From: CAZPWF01 sp964590725
GTDB lineage: Bacteria; Patescibacteriota; Saccharimonadia; Saccharimonadales; JACQNP01
Length of the DNA: 64,000 nucleotides
Assembly (NCBI GenBank): GCA_964590725.1
Contig: CAZPWF010000004.1
Coordinates: 1-64,000 of the forward strand
Reading direction: 5' to 3'
In this document: positions 52,908-60,057 of the stretch, in pieces
How positions within the stretch are numbered: position 1 is the first letter of the stretch
How the letters are laid out: each line of letters begins with the position of its first letter
Notes under the pieces: model-generated
What the model saw: the letters and a program-made list of their open reading frames with translations, nothing else
The model's database searches: none
Told to the model about the DNA's origin: nothing
Position numbers and translations under genes: made by a program

Positions 52908-53255
52908 TCAAGAATTGCTAGTTACGAATAATGCCATAGCAACATTTATTATGCTGAGTGCACAAATTGCTAAATAGGACTTATTCGAAAGTTTTTTTCT
53001 ACCTAGAATTAATAATAAAATAATTATTAATAAGAACGTAAACTTTACCATAACTATGTTCATACGAAGTGTTTCGTGATTGGCCTGTACTAACCCAACT
53101 AAAACTAGACCAGTTGCTAGCTGCGTAAGCGCGCCGTCTCGCATCAGAGCCGTGACAGATCTATCTTTTGATCGTATTTGTGCCAAACTGCCACCAATTA
53201 GGCTGGCCATGCCGATTAGGTGGAAGAATAGAGTGATTGTAATACCGATTTCCAT
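52908..53255 (-). CDS. Four-helix integral membrane protein
   Basis: The 115-aa protein has an N-terminal helix with a His (ITLFFHLIGMASLIGGSL), then three more helices (about 42-60, 67-84 and 93-110). The layout resembles small haem- or quinone-related membrane proteins of the DUF2269/CopD type, but I see no firm signature. Function unknown. Confidence 0.55.
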   Translation of the reverse strand: MEIGITITLFFHLIGMASLIGGSLAQIRSKDRSVTALMRDGALTQLATGLVLVGLVQANHETLRMNIVMVKFTFLLIIILLLILGRKKLSNKSYLAICALSIINVAMALFVTSNS

Positions 53256-53329
53256 GACTGTATTTAATCACATTATCAATCACTCGTACTAAACAATATA
53301 TTTGTATGGTTATTTGATATGCTTAGTTT

Positions 53330-53770
53330 ATGAAAATGATGCATCAATCTGAATGGGAGGCGACAATAGCTTGGTCAAAGGTAGTAGTTGGCTGTGTAAT
53401 ACAAAATGATAATGGCGAATATTTGCTAGTCCAAGAAATGCAGGAAAAGTGCTATGGACTATGGAATTTACCTGCCGGGTACGTAGACAAGGGAGAGACT
53501 ATAGAGGCAGCGGCTGTTCGCGAAGTAAAAGAAGAGACAGGCTACGATGCGGAATTATTAGATAAAATTAACATTTATCATGAAGCTATTGATACGCCAG
53601 TTCGTCATGCTTTTCGTGCTAAGGTAATCGGTGGTGATGCAAAACCTCAACCAGACGAAATATTGGACGTCAAGTGGTTTAGTTATGACCAAATAGTGCA
53701 GATGCATAACGAGGGTAAGTTACGTGTGGAATGGATATTTGATGCGATAACAACCGTGGAGAAATCTTGA
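53330..53770 (+). CDS. Nudix hydrolase
   Basis: The 146-aa protein has a Nudix box from G50 to Y72 (G-x5-E56-x7-R64-E65-x2-E68-E69-x-G71). The start GCVIQNDNGEYLLVQE and the later DEILDVKWFSYDQI fit ADP-ribose or dNTP-type Nudix enzymes. The substrate is not readable. TATGCT lies 5 nt upstream (weak -10). The 48-aa zinc-ribbon gene starts in its stop codon. Confidence 0.88.
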   Translation: MKMMHQSEWEATIAWSKVVVGCVIQNDNGEYLLVQEMQEKCYGLWNLPAGYVDKGETIEAAAVREVKEETGYDAELLDKINIYHEAIDTPVRHAFRAKVIGGDAKPQPDEILDVKWFSYDQIVQMHNEGKLRVEWIFDAITTVEKS

Positions 53771-53916
53771 TGGCTATAAAACCTAAATGTGATAAATGTA
53801 GCGAGGAATTAAATGATTTTGGTGCAATCTTACTGAGTCCACCTAACGACAAAAGTGAAGTAAAGAAGTATCACATTTGTAAGTCTTGTTACAAAAAAAT
53901 CGCCCAAGATCTATAG
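53770..53916 (+). CDS. 48-aa zinc-ribbon protein
   Basis: The ATG overlaps the Nudix TGA by 1 nt. The 48-aa product has two CxxC pairs (PKCDKCSEELNDFG and HICKSCYKKI), a minimal zinc ribbon. It is probably co-translated with the Nudix protein. Its stop overlaps the convergent murA stop by 6 nt. Function unknown. Confidence 0.6.
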   Translation: MAIKPKCDKCSEELNDFGAILLSPPNDKSEVKKYHICKSCYKKIAQDL

Positions 53917-55431
53917 TTCGTGGATGACAGTTATCTTAGCACCTAGGCTGTTAAGTCGTTCGGCTATATCCTCATAACCGCGATTTATAGTGTAGACATT
54001 GCGTAACATGCTAATGCCGTTAGCAGCCAACATGCCAATCAGTAATAAGCTTGCTGGTCTTAGTGCAGGTGGACAGACGACATCTGCTTTACTAAATTTG
54101 GTTGGACCTTGAATATAGATCCTGTGCGGGTCGGCTAGTTCTACGTTCATGCCGATTTTTGTCATCTCTGTATAGTAGATAGCGCGGTTTTCAAACATCC
54201 AGTCGTGAATCAGCGTCCGGCCGTTGGCGACGCCACAAATTGGTACAAAATACGGGATACAGTCTGGGTTGATGCCCGGCCAGAGATTGGGATGAATCTT
54301 ATCTTTTGGCGCAACTAGCTTACCCTCATGTTTATCAATTTCAAGGTCTACTAAGTCGGTGACACCGTTATCACAGGGGTATCGTTCAGAAGTATTAAAT
54401 TTTAGACCCATTTTCTTCAACTTGGTAAGCTCTAAGCCGATCCAATCAATCGGAACTCGATTAATTGTAAGATGAGAATTCGTCGTAATAGCAGCAGATA
54501 TAAAGAACATAGCTTCGATTGGGTCTTCGGTTGGCGAAAAGGTAATATTCTTTTTTATCTCAGAACAACCTTTAATTTCTAGTATGCTCGATCCAAGCCC
54601 TTTGATTTTTACGCCCATTTTTTGCAAGAACATACATAAGTCTTGCACCATGTAATCGGCGCTTGCTCCCTGAATTGTCACAGAACCGTCACATAAGGCA
54701 GCGGCCATAAGTATATTATTAGTCACAGTATTCCCTGATTCGTACAAAACGACACGATCAGTGGGTGTAATTTTGTTAACATTCACTTCGTAATGCCCGG
54801 TTTTGGCTATAGCATTAACACCAAAATGCTCCAACGCAAAGATGTGTGGAGTAACTGTTCTAGCTCCAAGCTTACATCCGCCAGCGTAAGGGATTTTGAA
54901 GTTGCTATATTCATGCATTAGTGGCCCCAGTAGCATTAATACGCTGCGGGTTTTTTTGGCTGATTCGACATTAATACTGCCGAGTTTGAGTTTCTCAGGA
55001 CGGCGTATCTCTAGATCGTTTCCAGTCCACTTGATTTTGACGCCGATACTTTCTAGCACTTCAATAATTCGGTTCACCTCTTCGATACGTGGAAATGACT
55101 TGAACTTTGTTACGCCGCGATTTAATAGACTGGCGCACAACAACGCTACGGCTGCATTTTTGCTACGCTTAAGCGTTACGTTACCGTGAAGCTCATGCCC
55201 GCCTTCTATGCGCAGATTGATCCCGCCTTCACCGATACTTATAAGTTGTTTATTTAGTACGTCACTTATTCTGCCAAGTGTCTCTAGGCTTAGGTTCTGT
55301 CGCCCGTGTTCCATGCGGTTAACAGCAGATTGACTAGTTCCTAATCGACGAGCAAATTCAGCCTGGGTGAGGCCACGTTCTTGTCGGATTTGATAAATAA
55401 GTTGTCCAATTTTCTCGTTGGTTGAAGCCAT
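53911..55431 (-). CDS. murA: MurA fused to an N-terminal XRE-type HTH
   Basis: ATG 55431 is chosen because TATAAT (55442-55447, minus strand) ends 10 nt upstream; an open GTG start lies at 55467. The first 60 residues form an XRE helix-turn-helix (GLTQAEFARRLGTSQSAVNR). After a short linker the EPT fold follows: KRSKNAAVALL (K and N of the UDP-GlcNAc site), GGCKLGAR (fosfomycin-target Cys kept), WPGINPDCIPY (catalytic Asp) and PPALRPASLL. It makes UDP-GlcNAc-enolpyruvate, the first step of peptidoglycan synthesis. The fused HTH is unusual for MurA. Confidence 0.92.
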   Translation of the reverse strand: MASTNEKIGQLIYQIRQERGLTQAEFARRLGTSQSAVNRMEHGRQNLSLETLGRISDVLNKQLISIGEGGINLRIEGGHELHGNVTLKRSKNAAVALLCASLLNRGVTKFKSFPRIEEVNRIIEVLESIGVKIKWTGNDLEIRRPEKLKLGSINVESAKKTRSVLMLLGPLMHEYSNFKIPYAGGCKLGARTVTPHIFALEHFGVNAIAKTGHYEVNVNKITPTDRVVLYESGNTVTNNILMAAALCDGSVTIQGASADYMVQDLCMFLQKMGVKIKGLGSSILEIKGCSEIKKNITFSPTEDPIEAMFFISAAITTNSHLTINRVPIDWIGLELTKLKKMGLKFNTSERYPCDNGVTDLVDLEIDKHEGKLVAPKDKIHPNLWPGINPDCIPYFVPICGVANGRTLIHDWMFENRAIYYTEMTKIGMNVELADPHRIYIQGPTKFSKADVVCPPALRPASLLLIGMLAANGISMLRNVYTINRGYEDIAERLNSLGAKITVIHEL

Positions 55432-55567
55432 TGTGATCATAATTATACCGCATGGGGTATTTACCACAAGGATTTTTTCAGCGCTTACAGACCTGGTACA
55501 CTTGTACTATGATCTGATAAATATTCGTCGTTGAATTTGTTGAAGTAACCAAGAAAGATGAGGGTTT

Positions 55568-56845
55568 ATGAAAGATCAGATTGTTTCAAAGATTATACAA
55601 GCCGAAGAAAAACGCCAGCGACAAGGTCTGGAGCTTATTCCAAGTGAAAACTACGTAAGTCGCGATGTGCTGGATGCTCTCGGTAGCGTCCTTACTAATA
55701 AATACTCAGAAGGATATCCGGGTAGACGTTATTATGGCGGCCAAGATAATACCGATAAAGTAGAGCAACTTGCTATTGACCGGGCAAAGCAGCTGTTTGA
55801 TGCTGATCACGCTAACGTGCAACCACATTCTGGGGCGCCAGCCAATATTGCTGTATATCAGTCGTGGCTTGAACCGGGCGATACTGTTATGGCTATGAAA
55901 CTGGATCATGGAGGACATTTAACACATGGCCACCCAGTTACCAGCAGCGCAAAGCTATACAATTTTGTTCGTTATGGAATCAAGGATTTAGAAACAGGCG
56001 AGATTGATTATGATGAAATGTATCAGGTTGCCAAGAAAGAAAAGCCCAAGATTATTTTGGCAGGATTTTCTGGTTACCCGCGCAATCTTGACTATGCAAA
56101 GTTTGCCGAAATAGGCAGGGAAGTTAATGCTGTCTTGATGGCTGACATGGCGCATATTGCTGGACTTATAGCTGGAAAGGCATTGCCAAATCCATTTGAT
56201 TACGGATTTCACATTATAACGACAACGACTCACAAAACTCTACGAGGTCCGCGTGGCGGGATGGTACTAACAAAAGGTAAGGTAAGTAACCCACTCAAAG
56301 CTCCAGAAAAAACCATTGATAATTTACCGACACTTATTGACAGGGAAGTCTTCCCTGGTTTTCAGGGTGGACCACACATGCATACAATCGCGGCAAAGGC
56401 GATTGCCTTTGGCGAAGCATTAAAACCTGAGTTTAAAACTTACGCATCACAAGTTATTTCAAACGCGTCGCGCTTAGCCGATGAGCTTATGAAACGAGGC
56501 TTCAAACTCGTAACCAATGGTACCGATAATCACCTTTTGCAAGTTGATATGATGACAAGCTTTGCAGTTACAGGAAGAGATGCACAAGATATATTGGACG
56601 AAATAGGGCTAACTGCCAATTGTAATGCAATACCAAATGATACCCTGCCACCATATCGCCCAAGTGGCTTACGTATTGGGACTCCTGCTATTACGACTAG
56701 GGGGCTAAAAGAGGATGACATGGCTAAGGTCGCCGAATGGATGAAGCAATCTATTGTAAAAAGGCACGATAAAAAATTGCTTAACAAGTTAAGCAAAGAA
56801 GTCCAAGAGTTTGCGTTACAATTTCCGTTGCCGAGCGATATTTAA
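55568..56845 (+). CDS. glyA: Serine hydroxymethyltransferase
   Basis: The 425-aa PLP enzyme shows LIPSENYVSRDVLDALGS, the YPGRRYYGG loop, HGGHLTHG, DMAHIAGLIAG and the PLP lysine in TTTTHKTLRGPRGG. It converts serine and tetrahydrofolate to glycine and methylene-THF. Length is normal. GATGAGGG precedes the ATG as a ribosome site. It stands alone between MurA and a hypothetical gene. Confidence 0.97.
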   Translation: MKDQIVSKIIQAEEKRQRQGLELIPSENYVSRDVLDALGSVLTNKYSEGYPGRRYYGGQDNTDKVEQLAIDRAKQLFDADHANVQPHSGAPANIAVYQSWLEPGDTVMAMKLDHGGHLTHGHPVTSSAKLYNFVRYGIKDLETGEIDYDEMYQVAKKEKPKIILAGFSGYPRNLDYAKFAEIGREVNAVLMADMAHIAGLIAGKALPNPFDYGFHIITTTTHKTLRGPRGGMVLTKGKVSNPLKAPEKTIDNLPTLIDREVFPGFQGGPHMHTIAAKAIAFGEALKPEFKTYASQVISNASRLADELMKRGFKLVTNGTDNHLLQVDMMTSFAVTGRDAQDILDEIGLTANCNAIPNDTLPPYRPSGLRIGTPAITTRGLKEDDMAKVAEWMKQSIVKRHDKKLLNKLSKEVQEFALQFPLPSDI

Positions 56846-57415
56846 CTAAATAAGACTGTTTTCATCAAGCATGGTCAATCGATCACGAATGAAATTCTTT
56901 GCGGTTCTATTGGCAACAGCTCCTAGGTCTTCGGGACTTTGTATTTGTCCTCTTTCAATAACACTTAATTCGGCTGCAAAATAGTCAAGGGCTTCGCATT
57001 CAACAAAGACAGCCGGAGTCGCGTCATTAACCGATATATTCTTTCTAAAAAAGTTTCTGAGCTTTCTTCCTATACGTTCTCTTTTGGTTAGTTCTGGGCA
57101 GTGATCCACTAAGTTGGTTATCTCGATACTTTCGGCTCTTGCTGCGTATTGAATTAGCCGCCCAGAGGTTCTAAGTAATGTAACCCTCGCAATCTCTTCT
57201 ATGTCATCCCCGAATTCTTCACGTGTTATATCTGTAACAACTTCCCCCCAATGCTCGCCTAGTTCTTCGGCATACTGGTTGACTGTGCCATGGATCCCTG
57301 GTTGCGAATGAGCCCGTAAACTACTTATCGCCAAGAAACTACTAATTTCTTCTCGAAGCTCTACGACCGGCTCTGGTGCGTCAATAAATACTCGTTCTAA
57401 TTCAGGAGTGCGCAT
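56846..57415 (-). CDS. Hypothetical protein, helical
   Basis: The 189-aa protein is mostly helical and acidic with an Arg/Lys patch (LTKRERIGRKLRNFFRKN). AAGGGGC about 8 nt before the ATG is a ribosome site. No family is recognised. It lies between glyA (1-nt gap between stops) and murB. Confidence 0.5.
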   Translation of the reverse strand: MRTPELERVFIDAPEPVVELREEISSFLAISSLRAHSQPGIHGTVNQYAEELGEHWGEVVTDITREEFGDDIEEIARVTLLRTSGRLIQYAARAESIEITNLVDHCPELTKRERIGRKLRNFFRKNISVNDATPAVFVECEALDYFAAELSVIERGQIQSPEDLGAVANRTAKNFIRDRLTMLDENSLI

Positions 57416-57513
57416 ACATGCCCCTTTGTTTTTAGATTGTTTATCTAAATTTTGCTATAGATCCTCAGCAAATTTATACCTTCTATTATAACAAGTAACG
57501 CAAGTTTTTGTGG

Positions 57514-58548
57514 TTATTCAGGTCCAATGAGTTCTGGTTCTTGCTGAAGATCGATTCCGAATTTTTCTTTAACACCTGTAACGATTATTTGTTTAAAGTT
57601 TAATAAATCTTTTGTAGAGGTTGCTTTTTCGTTTACCAGCACTAGTGGTTGCAGGTGCCAGGTGGCCATACCTGTCTTTGTATCATGAAAGTCTTTGTAG
57701 CCTGCCTGTTCTATAAGCCATGCTGCTGAGAGCTTAGTTGTGTCATCTTTTAGTGGCCAATGTGGCATGTCAGGGTATTTGTTTGCAAGGTTAAAAGCTT
57801 TCTTTGAATCAACTATAGGGTTGTGAAAAAACGATCCAACATTGGCTATTTTTGCTGGGTTGGGCAGCTTTGAGTTACGAATAGCAATAACTGCTTTACG
57901 AATTTCCTTTGCGTTATAAGATTTAACATCGTGCTCTAATAGGTAGCTCTCTAGTGCGGAGTAAAACGGAGGGCTGGGTGCGGCTTTCGTGAGATGAAAG
58001 GTTACTTTTGTTATCAGATATCTTCCCTTATCGTGTGTTTTAAATCGACTAGTGCGGTACCCGAATTCGCACTCGCTGGCAGGTATGGTAATAAAAGTAT
58101 TAGTCTGAGTATCAAACGCCTCTACGGTAGTTAGTACATCTGCTGTTTCGCGACCGTAAGCTCCGACATTTTGAACTGGCGTTGCGCCAGCTGTACCTGG
58201 AATCAGTGATAGCTGTTCTATACCACTATATCCATTGTCTACAGTGTTATTCACGACATCATCCCATAACTCACCAGCACCAGACGTTACGTAAATATTC
58301 TCATCGTCCTCTTCGAAAACTTCTATACCCATAATTTTATTAATGAGAAGCAAGCCATCAAAACCTTTGTCAGACCAAATAATATTGCTACCCTGGCCAA
58401 TCATAATTACTGGCAGTGATTTTTCTTTAGCCCAGGCTACCGCTTCGGTTACATCCTGGCGATCGCTTACATCAGTAACAAATCTAGCAACACCACCCAA
58501 GCGCATTGTCGAATAGATCGAAAGCGGAACATTTTCTATAATAAACAT
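57514..58548 (-). CDS. murB: UDP-N-acetylmuramate dehydrogenase MurB
   Basis: The 344-aa FAD enzyme has IGQGSNIIWSDKGFDGLL, IPGTAGATPVQNVGAYG, the FGYRTSRFK segment and NVGSFFHNP with the catalytic Ser. The C-terminal GYKDFHDTKTGMATWHLQPLV indicates the type I form. It reduces the MurA product to UDP-MurNAc. TATAAT (58556-58561, minus strand) ends 7 nt before the ATG. Together with MurA in this window it shows the organism makes its own wall precursors. Confidence 0.95.
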   Translation of the reverse strand: MFIIENVPLSIYSTMRLGGVARFVTDVSDRQDVTEAVAWAKEKSLPVIMIGQGSNIIWSDKGFDGLLLINKIMGIEVFEEDDENIYVTSGAGELWDDVVNNTVDNGYSGIEQLSLIPGTAGATPVQNVGAYGRETADVLTTVEAFDTQTNTFITIPASECEFGYRTSRFKTHDKGRYLITKVTFHLTKAAPSPPFYSALESYLLEHDVKSYNAKEIRKAVIAIRNSKLPNPAKIANVGSFFHNPIVDSKKAFNLANKYPDMPHWPLKDDTTKLSAAWLIEQAGYKDFHDTKTGMATWHLQPLVLVNEKATSTKDLLNFKQIIVTGVKEKFGIDLQQEPELIGPE

Positions 58549-58555
58549 TGTTTAT

Positions 58556-58561
58556 ATTATA
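58556..58561 (-). promoter_or_regulatory. -10 box for murB
   Basis: TATAAT on the minus strand, 7 nt before the start codon at 58548. Confidence 0.6.
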
Positions 58562-58611
58562 ACCTGCCTATGCTTGCGGCACCATGTATATCAGCGTAAC
58601 ATGTTAATTGT

Positions 58612-59187
58612 ATGAATGAGATGAATAAGCATGAGCCATTTAGGCCACTTGGCGAGCAACTTAAACGATTGCGAACCAAGCGCAAAGAAACATTAGTAGA
58701 AGTGTCTGGTGCTGTTGAGATCGAAGCCGACACTTTATCTGAATATGAGCTAGGTCGGGACCGACCTGGAGAGGATATTCTGGTGTTGCTTATTAGTTAC
58801 TTTGGGGTAAAAGAAGACGAAGCAACTAAGTTATGGAAGTTAGCCGGTTATGACGTATCGGGATCTTCTAGTAATCAAAATATGATTGACGATCAAGGTA
58901 TTGCTATCCCTCAAGTTATGGTTATGCCAATGGATGCAAGAATTGTATATACAGACATGGTGCACGTTATGGTAAATAACTACGGAGTTGTTGTTAACTT
59001 CATGCAAGGATCGGGTCCGAATAATCAGCCCTTAGCAGTTTCTAGAATTGGTATGAGCAAAGAACACGCCCAAAGTCTCTTGGAGGTCTTGAAAAATACC
59101 CTTGAGCAAGCTGACAAACCAAAAGAAATAAAAGAATTACCAGAATCATCTAAAAAAACTACAACAGACGATCAGAAGAGTAACTGA
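58612..59187 (+). CDS. XRE-type regulator with DUF3467-like C-terminus
   Basis: The 191-aa protein starts with an HTH (LGEQLKRLRTKRKETLVEVSG...LSEYELGRDRP), then a C-terminal DUF3467-like part (IVYTDMVHVMVNNYGVVVNFMQG...RIGMSKEHAQSLLEVLKNTL). It is probably a DNA-binding regulator. A TAACAT box ends 9 nt before the ATG. It is divergent from murB, so it may regulate that gene, but no operator is proven. Confidence 0.78.
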   Translation: MNEMNKHEPFRPLGEQLKRLRTKRKETLVEVSGAVEIEADTLSEYELGRDRPGEDILVLLISYFGVKEDEATKLWKLAGYDVSGSSSNQNMIDDQGIAIPQVMVMPMDARIVYTDMVHVMVNNYGVVVNFMQGSGPNNQPLAVSRIGMSKEHAQSLLEVLKNTLEQADKPKEIKELPESSKKTTTDDQKSN

Positions 59188-59242
59188 TAGTATAGCGATG
59201 TATTCATAACATTTTGAGTGCCTTGTTATAACTGGAGGTTTT

Positions 59243-59737
59243 ATGGATTTACAAAATAATAATCCCGAAGATGCCGAATCTCCTAGATATTCATTTCGCA
59301 TGGTGAGGGAGTTAGGTAAAAAATCATTACTAGGGTTAGCTTTCGGTACTGGCATGATGATTCCGGTGATCGCTGGCGGTGTGTGGTATGCCGGGCATGT
59401 TAAGAGTGAAGCAGATTCACTAATGGAAGATAAGCTTCAAAAGGCAGGCGACACTGGTCATAATTGGAGCATTACTTTTAGTAAAGAATTCAGCAAAGAA
59501 AATACACAAAAGGTCGTTCCGTCTCTTGACGGCGTGCAGTGCGCAATCGCTCAAAGACTACCTAGAGCCCCGCAGACAACACAAAATTCCACTTCAACAA
59601 CAATCAAAGAGGTTTGCCCGGAAGTCTCAGATATGCCTACTCAGAATGCAGAAGGTGCTACAACTACAGTTCCAGTGTTAGATCAGGAAGTTGTGACTAC
59701 TTTACCTCCTGATCCAGAAGCTGACGCTGCTCCTTAG
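59243..59737 (+). CDS. Single-pass membrane protein with extracellular Thr-rich tail
   Basis: The 164-aa protein has a cytosolic start, one helix (LLGLAFGTGMMIPVIAGGVWYA, split here by reading: helix about 29-50), then a coiled part and a Thr/Pro/Glu-rich C-terminus with two cysteines. A strong ribosome site (GGAGG) precedes the ATG. It follows the XRE gene and may be co-expressed with it. Function unknown. Confidence 0.55.
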   Translation: MDLQNNNPEDAESPRYSFRMVRELGKKSLLGLAFGTGMMIPVIAGGVWYAGHVKSEADSLMEDKLQKAGDTGHNWSITFSKEFSKENTQKVVPSLDGVQCAIAQRLPRAPQTTQNSTSTTIKEVCPEVSDMPTQNAEGATTTVPVLDQEVVTTLPPDPEADAAP

Positions 59738-59768
59738 TCAAAGGGGTGACTTTGGCGCCTCAATCTGT

Positions 59769-59774
59769 TACAAT
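59769..59774 (+). promoter_or_regulatory. -10 box before partial tRNA-Arg unit
   Basis: TACAAT, 11 nt before the 5' end of the partial tRNA-Arg copy at 59786. Confidence 0.5.
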
Positions 59775-59785
59775 TAGCCAGCTTT

Positions 59786-59836
59786 GCGCCCGTAGCTCAG
59801 CTGGATAGAGCGACTGTCTTCGGAACAGTAGGTCGG
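59786..59836 (+). repeat. Partial tRNA-Arg(TCG) 5' copy (51 bp)
   Basis: Identical to 59981-60031. The distance between copies is 195 bp, same strand. Confidence 0.95.
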
Positions 59837-59955
59837 TGTGAGAACTGTCTGTGGCAGTTTGCAAGTCCGGAAGCGCGGCTCACGAATGTGACCGAGCTGA
59901 GGAGGGCCCGAACAATTTTCTGAAAGAAAATATGGGTGGGTCGAATCCGATTCGA
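59786..59955 (+). ncRNA. Locus A: tRNA-Arg(TCG) 5' half fused to structured insert
   Basis: The first 51 nt (59786-59836) are identical to the 5' part of the intact tRNA-Arg(TCG) at 59981-60031, covering acceptor strand, D-arm and anticodon arm. Then the sequence leaves tRNA and reads GTGTGAGAA, a hairpin (AACTG/CAGTT around TCTGTGG), TTTGCAAG, a variable structured part, GGGCCCG, hairpin ATTTTCT-GAA-AGAAAAT, and GGGTGGG next to TCGAATCCG. The 104-nt core shares both ends with locus B at 51.6 kb, with a compensated C-G to A-T pair. Whether it is an RNA gene, a split or interrupted tRNA, or an integration scar is open. Confidence 0.5.
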
Positions 59956-59960
59956 ACCTT

Positions 59961-59966
59961 TATAAT
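59961..59966 (+). promoter_or_regulatory. -10 box for intact tRNA-Arg(TCG)
   Basis: TATAAT 14 nt before the tRNA 5' end. The palindrome TCGAATC-C-GATTCGA (59941-59955) lies in the -35 region. Confidence 0.5.
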
Positions 59967-59980
59967 ATAACTGGTAATGC

Positions 59981-60057
59981 GCGCCCGTAGCTCAGCTGGA
60001 TAGAGCGACTGTCTTCGGAACAGTAGGTCGGCGGTTCGAATCCGTCCGGGCGTACCA
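59981..60057 (+). tRNA. tRNA-Arg (TCG anticodon), integration target
   Basis: 77-nt cloverleaf with encoded CCA. Acceptor GCGCCCG/CGGGCGT; anticodon stem ACTGT/ACAGT with loop CTTCGGA; T-arm GGCGGTTCGAATCCGTC. The recombinase gene on the opposite strand runs into it, so the tRNA 3' part is also the left end of the integrated element. Confidence 0.95.

Noticed and set aside
59837..59955. T-box leader or group I intron in tRNA
   Set aside because: GGGTGG and the tRNA context recall these, but there is no full T-box sequence, no downstream gene, and none of the group I core elements; the insert is too short.
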